64,000 nt of DNA from Tubiluchus corallicola (taxonomy: Eukaryota; Priapulida; Priapulimorpha; Priapulimorphida; Tubiluchidae): NCBI GenBank assembly GCA_030141605.1, contig JAQGDQ010000899.1, positions 2,501 through 66,500 of the forward strand, given 5' to 3'. Shown here in pieces: positions 11,724 to 25,471 of this stretch. The notes under the pieces were generated by a model. It searched no databases. It had not been told where the DNA came from and saw only the letters and a list, made by a program, of their open reading frames with translations. Numbering within the stretch: position 1 is the stretch's first letter; each line of letters begins with the position of its first letter. The position numbers were made by a program, and so were the translations under genes.

Positions 11724-14700
11724 TCACGTCAAACCCAATTCTGTCTGATTCTCCAGCAACCATCGATGATAGTCATTTAATTTGTGATCAACTGGATCCA
11801 CCTGAAAACCAAATAATCGCTAGTAAATAAAAATCAGAGGTACTTCAACCACGTTCTGATGTGTACTCATTCGCAAAGGTAAATAATGTAACACAGCAAC
11901 ACGGCGCTAACATAATCTTGCTGACTAAGCTTGTTTCTGCTTACAATTGCTTGTTAAACACACAACTCATTCAGCTATTTCTCTCCAACCCTCTATAAAC
12001 ATTTCCAACACAATTAGGAGAAACCATCAGTGTGCAACGCATTATATGTATTTAATTAAGATAAACCCATAGAATGCCACATAATTTCATGTCTATTCGT
12101 AATTGGGGGTTTGTCAGGGGCGGAACTAGATGTGGCAAGCAGGGGGGGGCGCAAAAATGTTCTGGGAGGGCGAGGTATCCGAAGTGGTTAAATAATGGTT
12201 AAGCCAATTTTTAACCCCTTTTATACTGCATGCAGGCCTATAATTAGCATGTGTGTAGGACGGCGTAGCGGACAGAGTAATAATGAGAAAATTAATGCTC
12301 AGTTAACCTAACGTTATCAATGTGCCTCTAACTAAATTGCCGTAACGCTGCTACACCATGGTACCTAGACGCACATGGGCACTCTCAAATTTCAGCATAG
12401 TACCGCTGCTACACCAGCATCCTATAGCTGTGCACACAGACCTGTTGGCCTGTGTGTAGAGCCTGGGACTGTGTACGGTCCCTGTAGGCCTACACTGTGA
12501 TAGGCATCTCTATGCACACTGAGTTTTGTCTGCACGCACACTGAAGCTACCAAACATTTTTTGACCTAATTCTAATTCATACTGAAAATGATTACATGCG
12601 AACTGCAATTTTCACTGCAAAAAAAATTATTTGTCCGATTTTGCAGGGGCGCCCCCTCGCCCCCCCCCCTGGGGTTCGTTATATGTTTAAAATAATCATT
12701 TACCTCCTTCCATTCACCAAGGCAGAATATCTTGTATGAATCGTTTCCATATTTTCCAATGCCATACAAGTCTATTGGGTACTTCCAATCCTTTGTTAAG
12801 TACTCATCTACATGTAAGCAAATTATACAGAATAAAATCATCTTGCATAATTGAACACTGAATACAGGGTGACACCAAACCTTTGCTAAGGATGTACAAG
12901 AACAGGTAGCAGTAGTAGTACAATCTTTATTTGCCATTTTAAAAACATTGACCATCATATTAAAAGACAGACAATCAGTGTTAGTTCATATAAAAAACAT
13001 ACACTGGAATACACTGGAAACTAGAAATTCAGAAATAAAATATAAACTAGTTTAGTAAGGTCTAGGAAAAATGAAATTATGATTTTAGTAAGTATCATCG
13101 TGTTCGTATGTCGGATATTCAAAACGAGTCATTAAAAACTTGAATATTGATAAAGAGCTGCTGTGTTTTAGTGATGTCGGTAATGAATTCCAAAGTTGTA
13201 TTACTTGCTTAGTAATGGAATTCTTTCCATATTGGTTGTTCTTTCCATACAGGGAGCAGCACAGATCAAAAATATTGCATCAAAGTATTACAAAAACAGC
13301 AGAGAAATTGTTACATCCTCAAAATTTAGTGCAAAAACCTTGTGCATCTTGCACAGCCTGCAATCTTGAGGGTACGATTTGTGCAACTGCTTGAAAATTC
13401 GGGGATTCACTTTTTCCATCGAACTGAATGGCCTGGAAATTCGCAGGACCTCAATTCCCCATCAAACATATTGGAGCTATCCTGAAAGACAGAGTGGACG
13501 TTAAGGTGATGAAATAACATGCCACTGCTCAGAACTCAACAAACAAGTTTGCGAGACATATGCAAGTTCTACGTCTGAAGGACTTGAGTTCTTCGAGGTT
13601 GCTGCTAAGATCATAAACTCAATATTGTAGGCTGTACTAGGCTTCCACACTAAATTCTGTGGTATGACAGATTCATGGTTGTATCGCAATGCTTCGATGT
13701 AATAAAATTGCTCGATACTATGTGTTTTTGTACCCCCTAGCAAAATGTAATGCACCAACCTGTATACAAAATACATGTAGTAGATCTATTTTAGTTAAGC
13801 TTTTGGTGAAATGCTGCCCAGAAAGAATTTCAGTAAACGAATGTATTTACTTTTCGTTGTATTTTTGATAAATGAAAAGTTCATTTGGCTAAAACTTGAG
13901 CAGTTATAGGTTAACAAGGAGTCAATGGATTTATGCAATGCAGATGATTTAGAGCCCAGCTTTCAACTAATGTGCATTCATCATTTATGCACATATTTCT
14001 GCCTGTGGAAGTTGTAATTGTACATTTTTAGGTGCTGCCATCTATGATCTAATCCTTTTACTCTACCAGCTACTTACCCCCGGTATAATTGTACGGTCCA
14101 GTGAATGCATATTCACTGGCTCTCTCCCTATTTTAAAGTAATGGTTTTTGTGAAGTTTGTGCAAGTCTGCATAGGTCACCTATACCTATATATACTGACT
14201 GGATTTACTTTCTAGTCACTCTCTCATTCTCAGTGTTCAGTGCAGGACACTCTCATTCTCAGTGTTCAGTGCAGCAGTCATTCTACTCATATGTCTGTAG
14301 TTAATACACACTTTTCTGTGCAAATATGTAGTATAGTTTTTTATTCTTGTTCTACAAAGTGAGTGATCTACAACTTTAAACATGACTTTCACACTGGCCT
14401 TTCTCTATTAGGCCTCTCCAAATTCGAAAAGGTGTCTATTTACTGTTGAAAGAGTGTTTGCAACCACCACAAAACTAACAACTACCTGTTGGTAAACAAC
14501 GAAAAGGAAGCTAATACAGGTAGACAAATATGAAAACAAATAGTGCAAACTAAGTCAGCAGGTAATTCCGGAAACCTGAACGCTGTGTACCTCAGAATCG
14601 GCTCATGTGGCTTTGCGAAGATGGAAATGTAATTGTTTAGTAGAAACGCCAACCGTAATATATTAATAAATCATTATAAGGCCTTTATATAAACTTTGGC

Positions 14701-17700
14701 ATATTGCAAGATGGAGTCCAGCACTCAATGGCAGGGCCTACTCAACGGTGATGTTCGTGGCAACACTGGAGCTTCCCTTATTACCAAGGATAAACTCTAA
14801 AGATCAAACTCAATCGAAGTATTCAAGATTTTGTCCAAAAACTGCCCGTCCTATCTCTATGGACTGATAGAGGAACGAAAGCAAAACCGCTACTTCCTCA
14901 AAAAAATGAACACTGCAGAACACCCTACATATGATGGTGTTACATATGGCAAAAAAAGTTTCTCCTATTATGGAGCCACATTGTGGAATGAATTACCAAA
15001 CTGTCTCCGAATGGCCGAAAATCTTGAAGAATTTAAACGTCTAATTAACTCATGGACTGGTGTATCATGTAAATGTGCCATTTGTAAATTCAGCGAACTT
15101 CCCAATTTTGTTAAGTCGTAGTTAAATGCTGAAATGTTGGCAGGAAAAATTTTTATTGACCTAGATAGCTTTTTGTGTAAATTTTAGAAAATGTTACTGC
15201 CTAAAATTTTACTGTCTCAAATTTTTACTGTCTTCATGTAGGTGGCATCCAAACGATTTTAAGAAGTACATATTATTACCATGTTATCGCTCATATACAT
15301 TATGTTTGATATCAGTTTACGAGTTTTAAGCTCATGTTTTACAAATATGTACTGTTTTATATCATACCGATGAAAATAAATATTATCTTATCATGCACTG
15401 AACCGACAAAAATGTTTTTAGCCACGTTTGCACGGTACACATCTTCCCTCAAAAGACGTAAATGCTAAACAGCTACAAGGAGTATTTCAAATGAAACTTC
15501 CCAGAGCAAGTATTGAACTCGAGCGATCACGAACCATTAGCGGAATTGCTTTAACTACGGCTTCAGGATACACCATGACACCTCAGCTATATATCTCGAC
15601 TTACATAGGACTACAATGATCTAATGCATCATTTACGTTGCACATCAAAGAGAGTATAATAAATTTGTTTTAATTTGAGTTTATTTTGTCACATTCACAA
15701 TTTTCATCACGCTTTCATTCACTTCTCTCAAAATTTTACGGACAAAAAAAACGAATTTCTGCCCAATGGGAAGCAGACAGCTCGGAAATCCAGCAAGATT
15801 GATAAAAATTGGATCAATCCACTAGCAAAAATTACAAAAATGCAAAATTCAGCAAGGGAATCAGGCAATTTGCAAAATTTGCGATAAAATGCTCCATGAG
15901 ATTTGTCGTTGCTATAATGTGCAAGGACACGGCACCTGCAAAACTGAAACTTCCTAATTTTGCAGGAGAAGTAGAAACTTTTTAAACTATTATCTGCATT
16001 TGTGAAGAAAAAACGGTGCACAAAAATTGACACAACTTTAGATTACCAAACAGGAACACGGTAACGGTTACCATATTTCAGGAGGTGCTAAGCTAAGAAC
16101 ACGTTGTTACAAATAAAATATTCTTTTTTGCACATATAATTGCAGATAGTCTAAAAAAGAGCACCGACAACAAGGAGAGTTTGACAATAGCAATGCAAAA
16201 GAAAGAGCATGCAGTTTAACCCTTTCATATCCGTTGTATCACGTGGGATACGAGAATATTTTCTGCCTTTAAAATTGATAAAATTTTAAAACTGACAGTT
16301 ATTTGATCTGTTAATAGTTATTTTGATTTAAGCCAATAACAATAGACTAAAAATGGTGATAAAATGACAAACTAGAAAATGTACGTAGCATAAAAAACTG
16401 CACAAGGTACAGTACTTTAGGGACGACTTTGTACAGATCAGCATAGTATGCATGCTAAATGTCTTAGATACTTCAAGAAATTATCAACAGTTACAAAATG
16501 TAGCACATTTATGCTTCCATTGAATCCCAATGGATACAGGCTATGTTTAGCATGCGGGCACAGGTAGAAAAAAATTATTATGTGTAAACAAGATGGACAT
16601 ACTGAACAAAAGTACCAAGCCAAAAAAATTTTATTATTAAAAAAATAATTTGGGACTGGAAGGGTTAAACAAAACATGTACGATATGCCTAAACAGGTAC
16701 AGTAAAAGTTTTTGTTTCATTATGAATCGTGTTGTTTTTATGACGCATCTTCACCAGTGCCATTATTAAGTTATGAACAAGACAAAAGTTTTTCTGCAAG
16801 GTTACTTCACAGATAAGCTATCCATAAAACTATATTATGCTGCATAACAAACTCTCTTCCAAGATAAACCCTGCACCCAATGCACCGTTAATCTCGTTTA
16901 TAAAACTCACAAAACATTACCCGACATGCGAACGATGATTTTTGCTCGTTTTTCAAACAGGCCAAGAGGACGCAATAGCTCTGCCATTGGCTTCCAGTCG
17001 GCTGTCCGTGCAACTTCTGGTGTGGGATATTGTTCCAGAAACGACCAAAGAACTGGTAATGCCATTTTGCCTACACAACAAAACACCACACCAATAAAGC
17101 GGCCAGCACAATGTCTTCAGGAACAAATTTACCTCAGTTATTTGTAATCTCCTTTCAAGTTTGACAATATTTAGTCTGAATAAATTATCTACCAAGCTGT
17201 GATGATACATAATGAATACTTATACTGATCGTTTTACTTTAAACAAATTAATAGATAATTCAATGATGGCAACTTTTACTGCACAATTATAGTTTTAGAC
17301 GTAGTTTTGAATGAAAAATTTTTACCTGTTGTTCTATTTAAAAAAATTGTTGCAATCAATAATTGCCATGGATCATGATAAAGACTTTCTTGGACTAGGT
17401 TATACGGCGACTTTGGAGGTATCCAATGAAATGTGGCGCCACCTTTAGCCAAATTAGCACAACTTTCTTTTATTCGATTACGTTGAGCTTTTCCCTTCTG
17501 TAATCGATATTCATTATTCTACATCAATTAATAGATTAACATCTAATAGAATCTAAATTCATCACTTCATTATAAAGTAACACCAACTTGACAACTCTGT
17601 AAAACTAAAAAAAGTATAAAAAAACAGTTAAAAATCGATAGGCAAACATAAATCTACATGTTTTTATCAAATTCAAAGTAGAACTTTTCAAAACCTCAAC

Positions 17701-20133
17701 AGAATGAAAAAAGGGGGGAAAACGATACCATTTTAATCTCAGAATAAATAAATGACTATAGGATGAACTTTAGCATTAAATTAATTATCTACTGACAGTT
17801 AGACAAATTGTTGAAGAACAGCCAAAATATCTATTTTTTGTTCTAAATTAGGGGGTTCAATGTTGTCGTTATCCCAGTCCCCGAACCTTGATCTGTAACT
17901 TTTTTCAAATCTTGAACCCCATTCCCAAAACTCTCATCCCAACCTCAAGCTTTAAAAATGCTTACTTGAGGTTTTTTAAGCGCGTTAGAAAAATGAGCCA
18001 GTCACCAAGTTATTCATCACTCAAATTTCTTCATATTTTTATTGAAATTTTATTAACCCATACTGCACTGCAAGATTGTTAATTGCTGTTTATTAAAAAG
18101 TTTCATCGGTACTGCAGTTTAAAGTTAGCATGATTATCTTTTCGTGGAACATACAGAAAGAGTACATTCATCCATTTGTGAGTGTTGCTACTTGCTAAGT
18201 TACACTTCTGTGGTGTAATTTGCCAATAATGATGTAATAATTTATGATATAAATATATAATTGACACCGTCATGTAAAAAATAATTTGTATGATTTTCAT
18301 GCTACTACTATTAGAATCTTCCCTATTTAAAATTCTTCCAATACTTCCAAATCAGTGTATAGTTATTCTTTTTAAAAAATATCTAAATTTCATAGCAAGA
18401 AGATAACGCAAGAAGATTAGGTTTAATTTACGCTTACTTAGAATAGTGAAACATGCAGGCCCAGTGCCGTAACTGATGACTGATACACACCATTATTCCA
18501 ACCCGAACCTCGTTCCTGACTACTCGATCATGCACCCAAAAAACCACAATGTCAAACTCAATTAGCGTCCCGAACCCCTGTCCCAAACCATTAATTTCAA
18601 CGCAACCCCTGATCCTGACCCAGGCTCCGAACACGCCTAGTCTAAATTTCAATGCATCTCGTTAAAATACACCCTTCTCGTCTTTTTATTAGTTCCTGTT
18701 GGTACCTGTCTCGGATGATTTGTAACAAAAAATGAAAAATACATCATTCATATGCAACATTTTTACGCTCTTACCAATTTACCACTTTTCTTATGTCTTG
18801 AGAGAGGACAAGTAAAATATGGACTAGTTCTTCGATGTCTGTCTGACGCACCATTTTCATTACCAGCTGTCAGTTTATTATTCTCATCTGCACTATGTAA
18901 CTTGCTGTCAGCAGAGTCAACACTATGAGAATTTTCAAAATTCTTCATCTTACTGCAAGACCTTGTATTTGGTCTACTAGTTCTCTGAGCTGACTGGAGA
19001 AACATACCACAAGCTGAATTATTCCTAGTCCCAGAAAAGTGCTTTCGACTCGGTTTTCGTCTCGTTTGCTTCTTGCCCGAGTCAGAGGAATTAACCTTCA
19101 ATTTTTCAAAATGCAAACTTTTATCTGCATTTGCTCTAACATCGTTAAAACAGTTTTCACTTTGATGTACTGATTTACATGTTGTTTTTGATGGAGTACA
19201 ATCACCTTCTGTCCGATTAGGGTGCTTCCCTCCACGTTTGCTTCTTTTTTGCATCACAAAAGAGTTTGTGGGTTTATCTTGCAGTTTTGCAAAATGTTCG
19301 CTTTTATCAATACTTACACCCAAGCGATCAATACACTTCTTGCTGTGTGTTACCATTTGCTGTTCTTCATTTAATACTAAATCATTCTCTGCCTCATTAC
19401 CAGATTTTCTGCCTCGTTTTCTTACAGATTTTGCTTTGAAATTTGCGTAATTGTGCAAATTTTCTGATATGCATGCATCAGTATGTTGCTGACATCGAAT
19501 TACGTATCCTGCTTTTGGTAATAATACATTTGACTGCATTTTATCAGTGGTGGAGCCTTTTAAATGGTCTTCTACACAAAATGCTGCTGCTATATCGCCA
19601 ACTTGGAGTCCATGTTGCAACAAGTGGATCTTTAGTCGCTTCTGTGACCGGAAAACCAGACCATCTGGGCTAAAACAAATAACACATTTGGCTGTTTGGA
19701 TAAATCATAATTTAAAATTGTTGTAAAATAAAACTGTATTTTGAAACGAAAGCATATAGGGAACTTATTAGGACTTCCAGTTGTAATTTGCAAATCAGTA
19801 ACCTGACCAGCATAAGCAATTATGTCTCTGTATTAAGAATCACTCTAGTTGTAATAACTTTTATCAGTCTAAACAAAGCAAGTCGCCACTAGTGATCCAA
19901 CTCAACCATTCACGACGGATAAGAGTCACTTATAAATATGATTGCCTAGCAAACTGAAAAATTGTAACAGAAAGCATCTTATAAAGTGACCAATCAACGT
20001 AATTGGAAATTAAAAAATTCTGAGAGCAGTACCTATAAATGTAAACGTCGTATTTGCCTGTTGATACACCACGTTTTCGCTTTGCAACTTTTCTTGTCCA
20101 TCCTTTTGGTAAACCCGGTACTACGTGTTCCAT
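11724..20133 (-). CDS. MBD4: MBD4-like methyl-CpG-binding T:G/U:G mismatch DNA glycosylase
   Basis: Six exons, all with GT-AG introns and matching phases: 20033-20133, 18775-19669, 17326-17497, 16921-17070, 12704-12807, 11724-11801. Together they give 499 aa (human MBD4 is 580). The N-terminus is a methyl-CpG-binding domain (residues about 6-60: [20 protein letters not shown], then [12 protein letters not shown] across the exon 1/2 joint). A long basic, low-complexity linker is encoded by exon 2. The C-terminal HhH-GPD glycosylase domain runs from about 345 to 499: [50 protein letters not shown]. The helix-hairpin-helix GIGKYG and the catalytic Asp (about residue 462, in YGNDSY) are present. 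The enzyme removes T or U paired with G after deamination at methylated CpG, in nuclear base-excision repair. Introns carry LINE fragments and a hAT MITE. Identity is secure; the start ATG is the first in a short 5' exon. Confidence 0.95.
12115..12671. mobile_element. hAT-type element in MBD4 intron 5
   Basis: A 557-bp element beginning CAGGGGCGGAACTAG and ending in a C-rich terminus CGCCCCCTCGC...CCCTG. The 8-bp flanks GGGTTTGT (12107-12114) and GGGTTCGT (12672-12679) match at seven of eight bases, so the insertion is probably old. No transposase ORF is kept. The right edge lies about 30 bases from the 5' splice site of MBD4 exon 5 (on the minus strand). Confidence 0.75.
12905..13241 (-). 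mobile_element. 5'-truncated non-LTR retrotransposon fragment, copy 2
   Basis: Minus strand, in MBD4 intron 4. The first part reads as an open C-terminal end of a LINE ORF2: a [10 protein letters not shown] segment, then [13 protein letters not shown] and [13 protein letters not shown], closing with a stop near 13093. A 3' UTR follows and ends in AATAAAGATTG plus a (TAC)n-type tail at 12905-12922. LWNSLP followed by a SxxxFK helix is the usual tail of CR1/L2/Jockey-type reverse-transcriptase proteins. It is homologous to 2617-2991 and truncated at the same internal point. Confidence 0.8.
14690..15395 (+). mobile_element. Non-LTR retrotransposon fragment with ORF2 C-terminus
   Basis: In MBD4 intron 4, opposite to the gene. 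An open stretch from about 14831 to the stop at 15121 encodes a LINE ORF2 C-terminal tail: a segment ending [18 protein letters not shown], then an SxxxFKR-like helix ([11 protein letters not shown]) and a CxC..C motif (CKCAIC). Upstream the frame is broken by stops. The 3' UTR ends near 15393 in AAAATAAATATTATCTTATC. It belongs to a different family from the 2.6 and 12.9 kb copies. Confidence 0.8.
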
Positions 20134-21585
20134 TTCTAGTCTTTCGAACTAACCAGTTTGTTGGCAAAGACAAATCAATAGATAAGACAATACAGTAACA
20201 ACTGGTCAACTTTCTTTTAGAGCAGTAACACACATAAAAGCAGTTTTTAAGATGAAACTATTTTACGATCAAACCTAATTTTACTACAGAATGGCTATGC
20301 AACTAGAAGAGACAACTTTAAGATGTTAAAAACTAGAGACAAGTGTATAGTCTTTGCTATAAAATAGAAATGAAGCTTCTCTAAATCATCAACTAAAAAT
20401 AGAAATGTCTTTCTTATTCTATTAATTATTAGCAGTGCAGTTAAAAAGAAGTTGCGAATTAGGGAAATAAAGCTAAAGTAAGCTGTAACATCCGTGAATG
20501 CAACTTGCAACACAACATGAATGTGGTTCAGCCTAGCCTGCACCACATCCCTGCTATGGTGCCTGAACACCTACACAATACCAACAACACCACACAACGC
20601 ACAAAACAATCTGCAAAGTCTTTGCTTCACTGCTTCTATAATTACGGCAATATGCTAACAAATATCACTTATATTATTGTAACTGACAGCCAGCAGCAGT
20701 AGCAGCTTAATATCAGCAAAAGCTGAATAGCATAGGATCAAAAAACGCTATATGGATCATGCACTGTAAACTTCAGCAATCGTTATAACACACAAGAAGA
20801 AACGTAGAGATACTTTCTATACTATATGTCTATAGACTCCACAAGACGAAGTGCGCTACGCAAACACAATGCAAAACTATTATAGCATTTCACATTTATG
20901 TTTTGCAGCAAATTCCAGACAATAACACAATTACCTGTTTACACAGTTTTTCGAACGTCCAACAAATATTTTAGACAATAATTTACAGCTTTTGCACTCT
21001 CTTTCTACCCACGTGATATTGCACTTGTGTATTAATTTTAGCAATAGCGGTATCTTTTCAAACGCCTGCGTTTGCAATGTGTGCTGTCACTACCATGTGG
21101 TGTTCTGCACACTTTGACAAAGTATAGTCCGGTCAAAATAAGCTTTGGCAAGGACAAAATAGTGTATGACTGAATTTTTGCACAGACACTCAGAAAGTCG
21201 TCCAGAATAACATATTAAAAAATCCCCATAAATCCACTTTGGGGGAAAAAGTTATGGTGCTTTAATTTCAAAATGGCTGCATGCTGTTTTAAAATCAAAA
21301 TAATTCAACTAAATGGCTCAATATAGCTTAAATGTATTACCTGCTTATATGAAAGTCCAAAAAATAGTGTTGCGAGGTCATTTAGTGTAAAGGCCATCTA
21401 AAGTGGCCGCAAGCGCAGTGTCAAAGTCAAAAATAACTCAATTAGTAATCATTGTAGTATTCTCGTTTGCATCATGAGCATATCGGCTGTTAATGCATTT
21501 ATGCAGTCAATGACGTTTATGCCATCTTAAATTTTTTCCAGTTGATATATTTTAACTGTAATGCTACGTTGGTGGCCATTTTGAA

Positions 21586-21908
21586 TGACCCTGAAACACA
21601 TTTCTTTGACTGGCCATATGAATACATATAGGGAATAATGCCAATTTAGCTTCAATCTCTGCACTCTGTCTGCTGAATTGATGGTTACCCTACTAGTTTG
21701 TTGACTTTATGCTAGAAGTGAATTATATTAAATTTAAAAAATATTTATTTCCATATCAAAGTTGTAAAAGATGGTGCAAAGTATGCAGATTTGGGAGACC
21801 CAATCATGCTGTTTTGCAAAAATATAGCAGAAAATCATTGAATGGGATATTTTGAATGACCATGAAACGTTATTTTTCTGTCAGGTCATATGAATACATA
21901 TAGGGAGT
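21586..21908. repeat. Local duplication of a 55-base segment
   Basis: The segment with GAATGACCCTGAAACACA ... CATATGAATACATATAGGGA at about 21586-21635 is repeated with changes at about 21855-21905. The sequence between them is unrelated. The origin is unknown; it could be two ends of one element or a segmental duplication. Confidence 0.6.
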
Positions 21909-24163
21909 GATATATTGCAACCAATAGCAGAAAATATTTCTCAACTACGCAGAGTTGGATATAATATCACCAAACCTATACAGATTCAAGAGCAGGTTCG
22001 TTTTCAGAGTAGTAAATGATTGAAACTTTATTTTCACTACATCGATGTGGAGCATTACATTTGAAGACTAATTTCCAAAAAAATGGACAAGTACTTGGAA
22101 GACCACTCCACAAAGTTTCGTTCTCTCTTACATGGTTTTGTCAGTTTTAGTAAATTCAACCTTTTTCTAACTAATATTTCAAACTGAACTTTTCCACTTA
22201 ACCACTGTACATTCATAAGTCGCAACACAAACCCTCATTACACCCTAACAACTGTCACAACAACTATAAGAATCATAATAATTTGGTTGAAAAATCTTAC
22301 ATAATTTTATTTAGAAAGATTGAAGTATTAGTTATAATACTCATAATTATAGAGGTTTATAAAATACTGACTAGGAAAGAAAATGTTTTGCCTAGTAATT
22401 TCTTTAATCTAGTTGCTGATTGAAAAACCAGAGGACATAGTTTAAAACTTTTTAAAAAGCTGATGCAGCTTGACTTTTGCAAATCTTCATTTAATGTCAG
22501 AATAGTGAAAGAATGGAATAATTTGTCTGCCCTGTGATTGCTGCCACTCCAGTCCTGATAGACTCAGACTCAGCTCGCTTTATTTTTTCCCATAATACAT
22601 GTAGTTTGGTTTGAGTTACGGTAAGAGCCATAAATACCTAATACAAAAGGAAAATATTGGCAAAAAACTAAGGTTATCGAGTCAACCATAATTTGGAAAC
22701 TAATTTGGAAATTTTTAGTATCATAATGTGAGAATAGTGAAACTGATATGCTGTAAACGTGACATTGTTAATAGCTTACCAATAATTTAGAATTAGCTAC
22801 AATAAGTTAAGCAAATTCATGGAACATCTTTATAGAATTAATTTACAGAAATCTAAATAATAATAATATAAAAGAGCAATCCAAAAAATCAACATAAAGC
22901 ATACATGGAATCATGATAATTATGATACGTGCAAAATCAATAACAAAATCAATACTACTATTAATAATAATCAAAAATAAAGCAGTAAAAAGAATAATGA
23001 TATTGCTATAAATACGTGTCTTGTGTTCAATAAAACGTATAAATAATACATGTCTGTTCGGCGATGTAGGAGCAGTCAGCAGAATATTGTGTAATAATTT
23101 TTAGATACATGGCATACCTTGCAGTAGTGCGTTATCACATTAGTGACTACCCTGGAGCCATAATGTTAAAACTATTCAAGAATCTGTGCCATAAATTTCA
23201 CTGAAATTATTCAAGAAACTTACAGTTAAAACATAAGAATAGACAGCTGAACTGGCACAGATGAGATAATGCAACATGATATAATTGATATGCAAGTACA
23301 GACACTAGAAGAAGAAACCAATAATACTTGTCATAAGTATCAGAAAAGTCACTGAAGAGAAAGAATAAATATAGGATTGCTAGTTAGTATCATTGTTGTA
23401 GCCAGTCAATAAGTTGTCTTTTAAATGCCTTTGCAATGTCTTTACAGAACCTGATGTGAACTTCTCTGTAATTCAAAATAATTTATAGCCTTAACTTTAT
23501 AGTTGTAGTTGAAAAGTGTTTTTTGCGTAAAACATGTCTGAGTGTTATGAACATCAGCAGCGTATGTATAGCAGGATGGGAAAATCTAAGGAAGCAAGCA
23601 TGTTAAAAGTAATATACAAATTTCGCCAATTCCAATTAGTATAGTTTGAGTTTAGTCTAGCTTAAATACTTCAATGACAATCAAATTGTGGAAAATATGG
23701 GTTTCTATCTATAAGTGTAGGGAGGCATGGCGAGATATAAACTATAGGCAAAAGCCTATATAGGCTTCGCCCTGTCGTTTGGGGTATCCACTACCGATAA
23801 TCAAGTCGCGAAGCACAAATAAATTAAACTATGAAAACTGTATTATTGTCCATACTTTGTTATAGCGTATCTATGGTTAACACTCCTCAAGCAGGGGGAG
23901 CTCGGGAAAGGTGTGCCTCATTGTGGTTTGCATATTTGGGTAAAGTATACGTAAATATTTAGTTTCTTTAATTTCATCCAAAAAGGTCTTATCAACACAC
24001 CATTAGATATCTAAAATACACAAACATACGCAGCTGCATGTGACAGGGGAGCGTGGTCTGAAATAGTCATGTTTAGTTTTAGTTTAATTTACTTTATTCA
24101 CGTCTGTTACGGTTACTGTTACTAGTGTTACTCTGTTAGTATTAAATAGTAATACTAAGTCAG

Positions 24164-24290
24164 GAGACTAGATGACCCTATGGTCCTTCCCTGCCCTGCT
24201 CCACTACTATAATTAAGTAATATTTAAAAAAACTTGTCATGTCAAACAAATGGAGAAAATAAATGTTCTATGTCTATGTCTAAGTAATAG
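24164..24290 (+). mobile_element. LINE/SINE 3' tail, family X copy 2
   Basis: Plus-strand body with GACTAGATGACCCTATGGTC, a GGTCCTTCCCTGCCCTGCTCC segment, then GAGAAAATAAATGTTC and a short (TATGTC)n tail. It is nearly identical in reverse orientation to 57205-57350. Confidence 0.6.
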
Positions 24291-25471
24291 TATACTAGTA
24301 TTAGTATTGCTAGTAATATTTTCATTATTTGTACATAAAAGGACATTCATTGAAAAATACAGTACAATTATTAGCATACTACTAATTAGTAGTTATTAAG
24401 ATGTGCAGGAGGACACAGAGCAAAAGTACTTACTTGTGACTATCGAATTTAAGAAAGCTTGTTAAATCAACATATTCAAGTCTTTTAGTTTTAGTTTTAC
24501 GAAATAAAGTAACATTTCCAGCAATTCCGTATTGGAACAACACAATTTGAGAAAAATTCATGAAAATGTGTCTTGCATGTATGACTTATAAAGAGGAGGT
24601 GTAGCTCCGGAGATGATGATGATGAAAATGTAAATAATTTTGTAAATTTCAAAATTACTTTCACTTAAAAACCAACAATTTGCAAACAGCACTAAATAAA
24701 GCTAGTTGCCGCTCATGGTAAGGGGGCTGCAGAAGAATTTAAAAAACATGAACACCATTAATTAATGTTTTTGATCAAATTGATATTCCCATTTTCTAAG
24801 ATTGTTTCTAATACTAAAGTAATAGTATTTTTAGTAATATACTAATAGAGTTTTAAAAATAAAAATCTTATCCCAGAAATCCACAGAAAGTAGAAATCTT
24901 ATAATGAATTTGCTAGTATGCCTTACTTATAGAAAATGCCCTCCTTTTACATTCCAAGTAGCACTTCTACCATTGGTAATTGATGATTAAATTTAATAAA
25001 AAACTTTACCTTTACGAGGGGGGAAATGGGCATCCACCTCTGATATCCAAGTAAGCGCTTGTTTCAGACAAAACAGACAACCTGCAAACAATAAACGCAG
25101 GCAGGTGAAAACAAATTCTTCAGACACATGGATTAATTAGAGCTCTAAATGCTTTTATTAAAACTTATAAAGATGCAAAATAACACTCAACTCTGTAAAA
25201 CATTTAATAGAAAAGTGGTTTTTTTCCATCTGCTAAAAAGTAGTTCCCAACTCCTCCGCCTCCTTGCCAAATAGTTCCACATTGACAAAAAAAAAAGAAA
25301 ATTTAAACTCCACTAATAAGAGCAAAAACTGAATTTATAGCAAGTTGTTTTGCATTTAATAGCAGCTTCAGTTTAACTTTTCGTACTTTTCTTGGCTGTG
25401 CATTTGGTTTTGATTTTGATTGATTTTTTTATCTCTTATTTTTTGTACTTTTGTTAGAACTAGGAAGGGAT

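Larger units (their letters stand above)
20134..25471. other. Intergenic region between MBD4 and ninjurin (divergent start)
   Basis: MBD4 and ninjurin are divergently oriented with 5.3 kb between their start codons; promoters must lie here but no core element can be named with confidence. It contains a local duplication (about 21588-21640 and 21850-21905), a family X LINE/SINE tail (24164-24290) and a palindromic GGCAAAAGCCTATATAGGCTTCGCC-like word near 23748. No conserved ORF is seen. Confidence 0.5.
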
